From Larimichthys crocea (Eukaryota; Chordata; Actinopteri; Sciaenidae), in contig NC_040016.1 of NCBI RefSeq assembly GCF_000972845.2, positions 17,026,368 to 17,090,367 on the forward strand: a stretch of DNA of 64,000 bases. The letters run 5' to 3'. Position 1 is the stretch's first letter. Each line of letters opens with the position of its first letter. The position numbers and the translations under genes were made by a program. The notes beneath the pieces are model-generated. The model saw nothing but the letters and a program-made list of their open reading frames with translations. It searched no databases and had not been told where the DNA came from. This document shows positions 12,531 through 23,794 of this stretch, piece after piece.

Positions 12531-12880
12531 TGACATGCGGTGTTTCATTTTGAAATTTAAAGGTCCTTTCTGTGTCTGACTTCCAGCCAGCTCGATCTGC
12601 TCTGTGGTGATTGACATGGCTCGTCAAGGTATCTGTATTGTATTGTGCTTCTGAAATGCACTGCGGTAGCCAGAACATATTGTAGCTGTGTCCGGTGGGA
12701 TTGAGACGTAACCCAGGATGTTTCCAGATGTAGCAGTACCGCTAATCATATCTTTTATAAATTAAAGTTTCCTCATATGAGTTCTGACTTTTTTTTTAAA
12801 TCATCTGGCTATTGGCAGTCACAAACAGTTAGATGCTCTAACAAGTATACTGTATGTCTCTGTCAATCCTGAAACATTAA
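12531..12880. other. Gene-free stretch
   Basis: A T-run at about 12789-12797 and a stop (TAA 12878-12880) bound the open frame of the transposase remnant that follows. Nothing else is seen. Confidence 0.5.
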
Positions 12881-13216
12881 AGAAAACATCAATTTAACCC
12901 CATCAGGACCGGCATTTATTTTAATGTGCCTCCAAGTGCAAAACCAATGTGTCTAATTTGCAATAAGTGCATTGCTTTAGTTAAAGTTTATAACATACAG
13001 AGGCACCTCATTGACAAACATATCAACTTTATCAACTTTCCCGATGGCGAAGTCCAGTTTTACTGCATCTTTGAATCAGAGCCATTTTACTTTGGCGCAG
13101 TCACACATTTACCAGGAGAGAACTACAGCAGCTTGACAAAGAAAGAAGAAAAGGCCATTCAGACTCAGAAACAGAAGGAATACTTGCTGGCTATCGGTGA
13201 TGAGGGTAAATGTTGA
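12881..13216 (+). pseudogene. hAT-type transposase zinc-finger fragment
   Basis: The open frame of 111 codons runs from after TAA 12880 to TGA 13214-13216, with no ATG before the domain, so the true start is lost. Counting from the GTG at 12926, Cys9, Cys12, His27 and His32 make a C-x2-C-x14-H-x4-H finger in the context KPMCLICNKCIALVKVYNIQ. This is the wording of the N-terminal zinc finger of hAT transposases and their domesticated relatives (SCAND3, ZBED and GTF2IRD2 types), which binds DNA. The part after the finger (about 65 residues, lysine and glutamine rich near the end) is not recognisable. No catalytic RNase H-like core or hAT dimerisation region follows. Full-length proteins are several hundred residues, so this is a decayed fragment, though domestication is not formally excluded. 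Confidence 0.55.
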
Positions 13217-14225
13217 CAAAATGACGTGACATCTGCTATTCATAATGTAGCCCAGTCTGACATTTTAACTATCAACAGGGTTGAAATTCTAGTTTCAACG
13301 ATTAGCTGCAAAAACTGAGAGCACAGTTGTGCACGAATGAGCAAATAGGCTGCTAAAAAATGTCTGGCCCATCTACATTTCCTGGTTTTAAAATCTGACC
13401 CAACTGAATTTGTAATTGAATACCCCGGCTGCACTGTATGCTGAACGTATTGGAAATGTCATAATCCTCTCATGTGTCCAACAAATGCATGTGGTGGAGT
13501 GTTGAGGGAGAAGTTTAAGGAATTGATTTTGCAATAGCGAATTCAATTTCAGGTCCATTGAGAAGATTTCTCTCATCCAACCTCCAGCTCTGAATGTGGT
13601 GCATTTGACACCACTCAACATCTCCAGACGCAATTTAAGGTGAAAACATTTCCTCAGCCTTAAATGCAGACAGCCTGTATACCAATACGAAGACAGGGCA
13701 GGTCAGCATTCCTTGAGTTCTGCAGCAGATGACAGACCCTGTGAATATTCAGCACAATTACAGTACGTGAATAATCATGCAGATGTAACAAACCCAGATC
13801 AAAGCATGTAATTAACCATCAGAGGGTAGTTTCCAGGGAGGGAGGAGAGCCAGAGATTAAGGGAGTTGGTGAGGATCGCATCGATCACGGTTGTGTGAAA
13901 AGCAAAGCACTCTGTGGCAGCTGCTCCAGAACCGGGTTTGTGTGTGCTGGCATTTATGTATCAGGTACGCAGTGTGCATTAATTTGACTTCAGTACAAAC
14001 TTGGCTTAATTTTAAACAGCTATGTGAATCTTTTTTTGCCAATGCTCAACGTAAAAATCTGAATATTCCAATGGCTGAAGCTAAAGCTTTTTCATTTCAG
14101 TCAAATTATCAAATGCAGTGCTGCTAAATTTCCCAGGTGAGTTCTGCAATAAGTGACTCATTTCCTGCAAAAAGAAAAAAGAAAAAAGAACACAAATTCA
14201 ACCTCACTGGGTTTGAAAGCATAAA
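13217..14225. other. Gene-free stretch after transposase remnant
   Basis: The 13217-13640 part might be further decayed transposase, but I could not align it in any frame. 13690-13960 is mixed-composition unique sequence with ATGCAGATGTAACAAACCC-type words. I see no gene. Confidence 0.4.
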
Positions 14226-14240
14226 TACACACACACACAT

Positions 14241-14322
<82 letters not shown>
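14226..14322. repeat. Compound (AC)n-(AG)n microsatellite
   Basis: An AC run with one T interruption at 14226-14257 passes directly into a long AG run (about 14257-14322, interrupted once by ACAG). It should be highly length-variable. Both strands carry open frames here that encode only Arg/Glu or Ser/Leu repeats, an artefact of the repeat. Confidence 0.97.
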
Positions 14323-14325
<3 letters not shown>

Positions 14326-14329
14326 ACAC

Positions 14330-14560
14330 ATCAGGCTTGGGACTGGTGCTCAAGGTTGAGGTTGTCAATAGAGTCACAGCATTGTTAGGCAGAGGAGGGA
14401 GAGGAGCCAGCCAGAAATAGCATGGAGTCCAAACCATTGTCATGAAAGTCGTCTCCATTTCCCATGGGTCGCAGAGGGAGATAGAGATCTGAGAGGCAGC
14501 GCCTTGATAAAGATCACAGATTGACTGGGAAGCCTCCCCGAGGATTTAATTGAAGTCAAA
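14330..14560. promoter_or_regulatory. Candidate conserved non-coding element
   Basis: This unique, evenly composed sequence next to the microsatellite contains AACCATTGTCATGAAAGTCG, CTTGATAAAGATCACAGATT and AGGATTTAATTGAAGTCA. No coding frame of substance spans it. A regulatory role is a guess from texture. Confidence 0.22.
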
Positions 14561-15480
14561 CCAAGTCACAACATCTTAGATCTAAAAGATGACCCAAGCA
14601 TCGCTCAATTTTTCACTCTCTATTTTTATCAGCATGCACCGACACCCCCCTATCTATCTCATACTTATTTGTTTATTTATTGAAATACACAAGGTCCATG
14701 AAATTAGTCTGAATGTCACCCAGGACTCTGTCCTGTTGGCTGCAGCCCCCCTGATCGATCCACCTCACTGGTGATGACTGGAAACTCAAGTAGTTTGAAT
14801 CTCTGCTGTTGAGCTTTTTTCTGTTCTATTTATGGTTCCATGTGAACACGGATGACCCGCAGAAGCTGATCATGCAATATATGACACCTCTAAATGGACA
14901 CTAGTAATAAAGCATTTGAATGTTACACTTACAAGTTACAATCTTTCTTCTTCTGACTCCGTGCTGAATAAAACAGACTTCTCTGAAAAGCCAAACAAAC
15001 ACTGGTGCGTCACATCACCCAAAATCTGTCATTCAAAGTAAGTTAAACAAGATTTATTGAAAGATTATGCAACTTTTGCTGAGAACGCCCACTTTGGCCA
15101 AGTGCCAATTACTGAATAATGATTAATTGTAAAACTTTGTGCAACAGCAGCAAGTAAGGAGATGAGTCATATTCTGCAAAGTCAGTTACACAGAAATATC
15201 TGTCTTAAGCAGTGGGTTTGCAAACTTTTTTAAACACCCTTTTATAGTAATTTATTCTTCCCCTGGGGAACTTTTCATACCTGCAACTTTCTCACTTTCA
15301 TCACCAGTCACCAGACCAAACTGCATATTTAACGGAGTTTTTTTAAATATGCCATTTATTTATCTGTTGTAATCTTTTTGCAAAAATAATATGGAAATGT
15401 GGTTAATGTAAATCTTACCATTCTAATTAAAATAAACTCTTGAAACGTCCCCAAACTTTATCCTTTAAGTGACAAACTTA
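14561..15480. other. Gene-free stretch
   Basis: No feature supported. 15205-15300 (GTGGGTTTGCAAACTTTTTT and on) faintly resembles the end of another fish repeat, but too weakly to call. Confidence 0.45.
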
Positions 15481-16010
15481 AAGCATGTGTTCCTCAGCTG
15501 ATGCTTTAATTAGGAAATTGATGCAAGGTATCTATTCACTGTACTGTTTGGCAGCTACTATCTTGTGTACGGACTTATTCATCTATTACTCCAATGATTT
15601 CTTCTCCCACTGGGGCTGTCCTAACACCTGTCTCTGCTCAGGCTTTGCTCTGACAGTTATGCCTACTTCAACCGTCAACATTGTCAGACAAAGTAAAGCC
15701 TGACAGCCATTCAGGCATGTATTACTGCTGTCACATATTCAGTTCCTAATCTTAATTACCGACTGTATGCGGCATGAGTCTGTTTGGACCGATCCACAGC
15801 TCAGGTTCAAGTGCGTCCTGATGCCGGGACACAGCTCCAGTTGTCTCCTCCTCGCTGAGCTGTCAGGGTGGGACAAGGAGTCAGTGATTGATGCATTTCC
15901 CAGAGTGGTGGATTGTTCCACTGAGTTGCCTCATGCACCAGTAATGACACATGATGGAAACCCCTGTCAGCGAGCCATGATAGGAAATGAAGATGGATAG
16001 TGTCTTGGAT
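15481..16010. promoter_or_regulatory. Candidate conserved non-coding block(s)
   Basis: The unique stretch includes TTTAATTAGGAAATTGATGC near 15506, CTTAATTACCGAC near 15753 and a GC-richer part (15770-15990) with open frames on both strands. The overlapping plus (15767-16000) and minus (15739-15921, 15807-16091) frames have no domains or splice pairing. I favour non-coding. Confidence 0.22.
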
Positions 16011-17030
16011 GGGAAGTGATTTTGTCGAGCAGGAAGTTAAGAACATTTTTGTAGTGATAATCTTGCACAATAACCGCCTGCAGTGCAGCATTTTGAAGTA
16101 CGGAGGATATAAATTCGAGGTAACATCTTTTCTTAAGTGTAATCTTCTTTTGTTTTCAAGAGCATACTTTGTAATAATTTTTTATTTTTGCTCTTTATAT
16201 GCTTAACATAACAAAAGCTTGCATGTATGCAGCTTCCAGTGAGAGGACTGACTATGGGCTGTACACAAATACTGTAAAATAAAGTAAAATAAAATAAGTA
16301 AAATAAAGTAGGTCTATATAGGGAGAAAATAATGCATAGTGGTCTATGGATTAATAAGCCTGCTTTAGGTTTAATATGCCTTCCACAAACATGTTCCTGT
16401 ATTCACAGGATTAACAGTTTTTCATCATTAATGGATTACACTTCAATCTGATTTACATGCTTTGCACAGTCACACACATTTCTATTCATTATGAAAGCCC
16501 AGGAGCCTGAGGTGCTAATCATCATGTGGGGAACTCCTGCACAAAACAGTGCACGGCAAGAAAGGACGAGATTCATTACATTTTTTTAATATATATTTTT
16601 ATTGCCTCTGTGTTATCTTAACATCCTCACGGATGTCACATTTGAGTGGGCATTCATATTCGGCTTCCACGGGAGATTTTGGTGAAATCAGTCACTGTGT
16701 AGCCACAGCTCAGGAAGTAAAGCCGCGAGAACAGTCGGTAAGTACACTGTGTGTGTACTTGAGCTGGCCTTGTCTTCGGAAAAAATCGGAGCTTGCGCCC
16801 TCCTCCTCCTCCTCCTTCTTCCCGTGGTTTACAGCTTTAGTCTCTTCACTTTAGCTCGGTGATTTTAATTTGTCAAAACTGTTTACCAGCATGCCTCCAA
16901 GGCTATTACTGGTGTGTCATGTGGGAGCAGATAGGTAATGAAAAGCATACAAATGGCAGATGAAAAAAAAAAGCAATGTTGAGAAAGGGGAGGGGGGCTT
17001 TGGGTGGATAATGTAGGTGGATCTTTAATG
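16011..17030. other. Gene-free stretch with short AT-rich tandem
   Basis: Imperfect AAATAAAGT/AAAATAAAA units lie at about 16274-16309. CTCCTCCTCCTCC lies at about 16801-16813. An open frame at 16549-16854 has no domain. No other signal is seen. Confidence 0.5.
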
Positions 17031-17240
17031 CAAAAGGAGGCCGGCAATGATTTATTATTCCATCTTTTCTTGAAAATCAGTTATGCTAAAATGCTAATCG
17101 GGGATATTATGAATTTCTCAATTTGTTATGAATAATTCAAATATTTATTGGCCGTGGGTAGACATCTCAAACAACTTTGTCCTCAGTACAATGCATAACC
17201 TATGCAACGTAATGAGGTAATGTCTCATTGTCTTCTTTTC
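17031..17240. promoter_or_regulatory. Candidate conserved non-coding element
   Basis: AT-rich but complex unique sequence with many homeodomain-like words: ATGATTTATTATTCCATC, ATGCTAAAATGCTAATCG, TATGAATAATTCAAATATTT. There are no simple repeats and no open frame. This texture is typical of vertebrate enhancers, but conservation is untested. Confidence 0.3.
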
Positions 17241-17469
17241 ACACACACCTTTCATCTTTTTGCACACACCTTTCTCATCAGGGCAATGATTCACCTTTAC
17301 CTAGTTCAATAACAATAAAAGGGTTGACCCGTCTATCCTCAGATGCTTCAAACTAAATCCAGCTCTAACACACTGCGCCACAAATAAACCCCCATCCGGT
17401 GGCACATAGCGATGCAGCTGTGAAGAGGGTACAGTGTGCCAGGGAAGAGGAAGAGGAGTGCAGCAGCAG

Positions 17470-17495
17470 AGGAGGAGGAGGAGGAGGAGGAGGAG
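17470..17495. repeat. (GGA)n simple repeat
   Basis: About eight GGA units lie inside a purine-rich tract that starts near 17438. The poly-Leu and poly-Gly open frames over it are artefacts. Confidence 0.92.
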
Positions 17496-17617
17496 AAGTG
17501 TCAGTGGCCAGAGAAGTAATGAGGCCACACAGACACAACGATGACAAGGACACGTCTGGCTGGCTGTCGTCATTTAAGTCCCACAGAGCGGACCACCACA
17601 CAGTCAACCCGCATTAA

Positions 17618-17900
17618 TGTCACACTGGCCCATCATGGGGAATTAATTACACACCTGTTAATGACAGGCCACTGGAACGGTTCCCTCTAATATCCATCTG
17701 GGTGCAATACCTGATCACATGATGTTATGGCAGTTGCTCCTTTACATAATCAAAACGCACACCGATGTGCCTGTGATCGCACTAACTACTGCAACATATG
17801 TCGCTTCTGCAGAGGCTTTTATCTTAAGTGCCACAGTAGCATGACAGCGTACATTTTCAGCATGCTCCAGCAGGGAATCAAACTCCTCGTATGAACAGCG
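17618..17900. promoter_or_regulatory. Candidate conserved element with homeodomain and E-box sites
   Basis: AATTAATTAC at 17641-17650 is followed at once by a CACCTG E-box (17652-17657) and GTTAATGACAG. The adjacent sequence to 17900 is unique and balanced. Paired homeodomain and CACCTG sites are common in neural and mesodermal enhancers. The functional reading is inference. Confidence 0.3.
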
Positions 17901-18074
17901 AAACCACAACCTTCTAGCTAATGAGCCACACAGTGGAAATCTAACTAACGGTTATTTACACTGTCACTTGATCTGTTTAATGTTTTACCAATTCTTTTAT
18001 TTTTTGTCTTTTGAATGGAAGAAAACTTGCCCACTGCAATACTCCAGAGGCTAAAGAGGCATCTCATTTGTTTT
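17901..18074. other. Short unique stretch
   Basis: Nothing recognised. Confidence 0.4.
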
Positions 18075-18290
18075 AAAGGAGCAGTGTGTAGGATTTAGCA
18101 GTGAAGTTGCTCATTGCAACCTAGTTGCCTCACCCTCTCCTTTCTAGCCACGAAACGCACAACAAACAGTAAAGGCTCTATGTGAAGCCAGTGTTAGTTT
18201 GTTCGGTCTGCACTTACTCCATGAAAGAGGACCTGCAGCATCTTTAGTTATGAAAGGCTCATTCTAAGGTAACAAGAACATCTTACACAC
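18075..18290 (+). repeat. Dispersed 'aggagcagtgtgtagga' repeat
   Basis: It begins AGGAGCAGTGTGTAGGATTT, continues with GTTGCTCATTGCAACC, CCTCACCCTCTCCTTTC and AGAGGACCTGC, and ends in AAAGGCTCATTCTAAGGTAA. I recognise this order as a short non-autonomous repeat very common in percomorph fishes. The copy is diverged and lacks several internal segments. A second, shorter copy in the opposite direction lies at 62825-62910. Transposition class not determined. Confidence 0.7.
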
Positions 18291-18299
18291 TTTTAGGCA

Positions 18300-18780
18300 A
18301 CAACTGATAGTCGATTAATTGTATAGCCCAAATTACTGTTTCATACCATCTGTCATAATGGTGGCCAACATTATGCAAAAGGTTAAATATGGATATGTCT
18401 GTGTTTTCTCAGTTTTCTGAGGGGGTTCTGGGCAGTTTTTGAACCAAACATTTAATTGATGTAATGGCAGATTAGTTATGATGATATAAAACAGAGAAAA
18501 GCATGTTGAAAAGATTGATTTATTTTCAGTATCAGTTAATCATTATCATAATGGTGATGAAACTTGTCTAACCAAGAGTCAAAAACCCAAAGATATTCAG
18601 TCATATTTAGTAGAGAAAAGCAGAAAATCAGAGATTTGTCTAAAGTTTTTGCTAAAAATTTAAACTTTAAATTAATCAATCATCAAAATTGTTGAGTATT
18701 TTTCTGCCTTTCTTCTAATTAAGTCATCGACTAATTGTTTCGGCTCTACAGTTGACTAATTATCAACATTCTTTGGTTAT
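18300..18780 (+). repeat. Dispersed AT-rich 'cgattaat' repeat
   Basis: It starts with GATAGTCGATTAATTG and ends with CATCGACTAATTGTTTCGGC. Between them are AACCCAAAGATATTCAGTCA and GAGAAAAGCAGAAAATC, words of a family I know from many teleosts. Fragments recur at 39650-39783, around 39885-39900 and at 59395-59440. Its many TAATTA-like words can mimic homeodomain sites, so it should be masked before motif searches. Confidence 0.6.
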
Positions 18781-18859
18781 TAAATTTACATTTATCAACT
18801 TAGAATAACTGCTGTATCATTTCAGCTCTGTTACACAGCGCCATGTGCATCAATCCTGT

Positions 18860-19165
18860 GAGCACTGACCTATCAGAACCCTCCGGATGGGGCGAGAATA
18901 ACTACGTTTTGAGGAGGATTCAGTGAGGGAGTGCAGCAATGACACGCTAACGTTAATTAGACAGCGGCAATGGAGGGATCGCTTGATCCAGTGCTCTAGC
19001 AGCCAACCGCAGCCTGGTAATCAGGTCACGCAGATTGATATGATAATCCCAGGGGCACAGCATGAAAGGAAAGGCTAACTCTGCATTGGCGCGGTGCGAG
19101 CCACGGATGTGGAGGGGAGATATCCCTCTGAAGTCAGAATCATTCTCAGGCCTTGGTAGGCAAGT
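18860..19165. promoter_or_regulatory. Candidate conserved non-coding element, GC-richer
   Basis: Unique sequence with CTAACGTTAATTAGACAGCG near 18948, a GATCGCTTGATC near-palindrome and AGATTGATATGATAATCCC near 19031. The minus-strand open frame over it has no domain. It adjoins a GA microsatellite. Regulatory role inferred only. Confidence 0.25.
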
Positions 19166-19173
19166 CGAGTACT

Positions 19174-19175
<2 letters not shown>

Positions 19176-19212
<37 letters not shown>
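19176..19212. repeat. (GA)n microsatellite
   Basis: About 18 GA units, followed by a GA-rich imperfect tail to about 19234. The Arg/Glu and Ser/Leu open frames over it are artefacts. Confidence 0.95.
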
Positions 19213-19215
<3 letters not shown>

Positions 19216-19234
19216 CGGGGGAGAGAAAGAGAGA

Positions 19235-22200
19235 AAAATCATTCCTCCTATATAGATTATGATCTTGGTTACTATGGAATTTCACTCAGCTGTAGGAAAA
19301 AAAGTCGAGGCTTGAGGTGCACGAAAAAAAAGGCTGCAGATGGGACTCAATACATGTGACAGAGGATTGGGTGGTATTACAGCATCCTATCTTGTTCAGA
19401 GTCGAGGTGGTAGGGCTTAACCAACAGTAGAAACAAGATGGTGCAGAAATCTTCATAGAGGTTTCTACAGAAGAAGCAGCACGCAAAAGTTTCTTTCGCT
19501 AAAAAGACTTCAGCAGAAGAAAGTTTCATGAAGGCGACCCAAATTTTGATTTGTAACAATCAACAATAACACAAATTTTAGAACACAATTTAAGAGACAC
19601 TAAAGTTCCTGATATATTTGAAAAAGGAGTGGTTGTGGAGGAGGCATTTTGCCATGTCATAGCAGAAAACTCGGGTCTGTTAATGTTAGCTTTATTACAC
19701 TATAGTGTGCTGGTTCACTGTCATAGTTGCTGGGACACTTATTGTTATTAAGCCGTCATTACTGTTAGGAAGTCCTCCTGTGTTTTCTGCTGTAATGGCA
19801 GGTCAAAATGCAAACAGTCCACTGTTATTTTTATTATTACTATTACTAGGTCTTGTGTAAACAAACAATTTTCTGCCAAAGTTGAATCAGTTTTTATCAT
19901 TTTTGTGCTCATATTTTTGTCACTATCCTTCACATTGGTTTGAAGTAGGAGGAGCCAAGTTGGAAAAAGATAATATCATGTCCTTCCATGTGATCATCAG
20001 GATTTGGGACCGCTTTAATCAAAATATGACGACAGTGGTGGGTGGTGAATTTGCATCAATGCCCAATAGCAAAGCTGTTTTAGCTGTGCTGCTTTTCAAT
20101 CGAGAGTCCAAAATGGAGAAGCTATTGTAACTTATTAGCTGTCTTCACTTTTTCCACAATGAACCTCCTCCATCAGAGTTTATATCTTCCAGGAAAGAAG
20201 AATGGTTTGCAGAGAGTTGTTGAGCAGATATGTCTATTGAATAAACTGTGCTAACTTATTATTCTGTTAGCAATCTACATATTTTAATGAGAGGAGTTTT
20301 CTAACAGACTGTTAGACCAAGTTTTATTTTTCTTCTTCAGTTACTTTTTATTGAACAAAATGGTGTACAAAAAGACTAGACAGAAAACGGGTCAGAAATA
20401 AAATCATGCTGGTACACTGGCCGGCTAGCATGTTAATATATTTCTACATTCCCAAACTTCTGCAATCAAATATTTCACAAAGACAAACAGATTTATCTTG
20501 CTGTATACTTTTTTAGTGTGACTAAGCATTTAAACTTTATCAAACTAACTATTTAACTTTAAATATTTTTTTATTTAACTTTTATTTATTTATAATAGAA
20601 AAATTAGGATTCGAAACAAAGTTTTCAGGGGCTAAATAAAACAAGCTAAAGCTATAGATAGACATGTATAAACATCACAGCATGACAAAATGATACATGC
20701 AGGGCATGTGCACTGTTCAGTTCTTGTCATGACGACGTTTTTTCTGAATGCATAAAATATATCCTCTGGTGGGACAGCTGGCCCCCTGCACATGATAAGG
20801 AGCTATCAGATCCTGTCCAACTATGATCCTGATATGTGTCCCACATGAAGGTATCAGTAATTTTCCTCACATCAAAGACTTTGTGTGGCTGTGGCCACGA
20901 AGGTTGCCAGACAACAGTAACTCATCTGCAATGCACTTTTGCTGACATTTGCAACCATGTGCCATTACCAAAAAGGCCTTGACTTTCCTGGAGTGACATT
21001 TAGGCTCTGAGTGAGATATACTGTATCAACATGAATATCACACAAATGGGGACCAATATCGTTTCCTCCTTTATGAAAATGTTAAGAAAACAAGTTGGTG
21101 TCGTGAAAAATGAAAGAACACAAGTATTATTCTATTTTTTTATGCGGATACAGTACAGGAAAGCATAACTGACATTTTGGATGGGCATTAAGTGTGGAGA
21201 CAAACTTTAGTGATAAAGATGCTTTGAATGATTTTTTTAAATTTTATTTTATTTTTTTTAACAAGCTGACAGACATGCAGCACTGACATAGTATTAACAA
21301 GTATTATCAAGTTACATCCAAGATGGGAGCAATAATTTGAGATGTATTTCTAGTCACTTGATGAATGTTAAGTCTAATAAAGTCTAATAAATACTAGATT
21401 GCTGCTGACTTTGTTTGGTGGTGGGCGTGGAGTTACAGTGAGTTCATCTGAGCTTTCACTGAAAACAACTGCCTGCATACAATAAATCTGAAAAATAAAA
21501 TCAAAAGGCTAAAAGCATGGCCTAAATCAAACCGAAATAATGAGTTTCAGGAGGCTAAAAGGAATGCACATTACAGAAACACACAAAGTATAGTATTATA
21601 CAGTCAGTGCTCAACACAAAACAGTTCTTTGGGATTCAAGGAAGCAAATCAAAATATAAATCTGAGAACCTTACTACGACCTTAGCCAACAAAAATAGAG
21701 TGAAACCTCTGGCATCAAATAGTCAAGTTTAGTGATTCTCCGACTGCCAAAACAACTCTGCATTTAGTTTCATCCTGTAGTCCAGCCAGAATGCCGCTAT
21801 CTCCAGGAAATGACCAGCCTAGAAACTAGGCAGTTTGATGGTTGCTCCAGGTAATTTAGAGGATGGATTTGGAAAATGAACAAGCAAACTATGAAATATC
21901 CACTTTTTGGCTTGGCTTTTGCAAAAGTTTGACAAGCTAATCACTTAAAGGACGGACTGGCTTGTTGTAAGAAATTGTTTAAACATGACTTCAAATTCAA
22001 ACATCAACCATTACCTACTCAGGGGCTGCTCCTAGCTCTCCAGCATGACTACCATGTATATAAAAGTGATGAGTCTTTATTAAAATAAAATCTGATCACA
22101 ATCTGGTCTGTGTTAATAAAAATGCCAAACGCTCAGATGACAAAGTGTATTTTTTTACTTGTGTATCGCTTCAGAGGCTAATGGATAGTCACCAGAGGAG

Positions 22201-22300
22201 AGAGATGCACAGGCTCCACCTAGAACACAATGTACAACAAACGGACAGAAAGGAAATGAATGAGAGGGACACACACGGAGAGAAAGAGGCGTTATCAGAT
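19235..22300. other. Gene-free stretch, AT-rich
   Basis: I see no gene or nameable repeat over 3 kb. AAGTCTAATA is repeated in tandem at 21370-21390. Runs such as TTATTTTATTTTTTTT occur near 21245. It is probably old decayed intergenic or intronic sequence. Confidence 0.5.
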
Positions 22301-22710
22301 GCATTTTAGACAGCATGTACCCCAACAGAACGGCTTTGCTTTAGAGAGACTGCCTTGACCTTTTCAGTATTCATCACCAGATTGCATCTCCAGCCCCTAA
22401 ACCAATCAGCACTGTGGAATTTCCAGGTCAGCGTAACCACCTCAAAGTAAAGGTCAGTATGGAGCATCCAGGGTCCATGATAAACTTGGAGACGGTGCAT
22501 GGTGAAGAGGTTTATCTACCTGGTAAATGGTATATTACCTCACCGTGGCTTAAGCCCACTGTAGTCAGCTGCAAAACTACTTTGACTGGCAGCGGAGAAA
22601 AAGCTTTTCTCAAGGCTAAAAAAAATGCTGGTTCCAAGGATGTCAACCTCAATTCAAGTGCGCTGATAAAAATCATGCAGACTGCAGAAAAAAAGCCTAA
22701 ATTTTTGTGA
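22301..22710. other. Unique stretch with an unsupported 98-codon open frame
   Basis: The plus frame 22414-22710 is open and slightly GC-richer at its start (CAGGTCAGCGTAACCACC). It ends in a lysine-rich tail and resembles no family. The opposite strand is also open (22306-22500). There are no clear splice sites at its edges. I leave it as unassigned rather than as a gene. Confidence 0.3.
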
Positions 22711-23790
22711 CAAATGGATCAGTACTAAAAGTATTGATTTTAAGATGAGGGGCAATAGCTAGATATAGATAACGACTCGTTGTATACAATACACCACAGT
22801 ATCATAGCAATGACATGTTAAAGAAGATGAATTAAGGCTTTACAATGTGGAAAAGTTATGTTGGTACAACATTTATAGACCTGATTCAGAAGATAGATTT
22901 TTTTCCAAGTGGCCTCAAATTAATTTATCTCGTTGTCATTGTTGTTTAATTAATATAAAAAGGTAAAGTAGAAAAGCCCAAATGTAAAGACCTTAATAAT
23001 AACATTCAGTGGTTATCTACAAACCAGCTGCCTCCGTATAGAACAACTCCACCACAAGGCTACTACTACGTACAAAAGCAGTCCTAAGGGTTAAAAATCT
23101 GGAGTCTATCTGGAGTCTCCCCTCACACATTATTAATTAATTTAATTATTTATTTTTTTTCTTATTCTTTTTAGACAACTGGTATTCAATATAAGATGAT
23201 GGTATGAAATGTTTTACTCCAGAGAAAAATCATTTTAATCATTTTCATAAGTGACAGCTAATTGTCCTCTTTAATGTAAACATATACTGTATTTCTTATC
23301 ACCAATTTGTACCATTACTACCACACCTTTCAACTACTTTGCAGGTTATTAAAACTCCATTCTTACAGTAAGTTACATTACATTTTGTTTAACAATTGTC
23401 AAGCTGACAGAATTTGAAAATATATAAAGTAAGATCTTTAACACTCACAGCCTGAGTGATGCCATAAAAAGGGCTAAACACTAAGAACAGCAAGACTTCG
23501 TGTTAATGTCAATTCATTTTAAATTGAAATGCAATGATTAATGTGTAAATGTATGGTGATTGAGTGTTTTATGAGTTGTGTGGGTGTCTACATAATGCAT
23601 TAAACATTTTAATGAATAATTCAATTATATGAGGAGACAATATTAGATCAGGATTTAACACATTTTTACATGTCATGTGTTCTGGTCGCTCTGTTGATAG
23701 AACATTCACCTCTCATTGAGTGAGGTACTTCATTTTACCACTGACTTACACGGACAAACGGACACTGCAATGAACATGTAACCTATAGAT
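22711..23790. other. Gene-free stretch, AT-rich
   Basis: Nothing supported. The texture is low-GC with TTAATTAATTTAATTATTT near 23131. Confidence 0.5.
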
Positions 23791-23794
23791 GTCA

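Noticed and set aside
14137..14458. Open frames rich in Arg/Glu and Ser/Leu on both strands
   Set aside because: They only translate the AC/AG microsatellite.
17301..17617. Poly-Leu, poly-Pro and poly-Gly open frames
   Set aside because: Artefacts of the GGA repeat read on both strands.
23685..23790. Part of 23.7 kb as a recognised repeat end
   Set aside because: Resemblance to fish repeat wording was too weak to fix a family or boundary.
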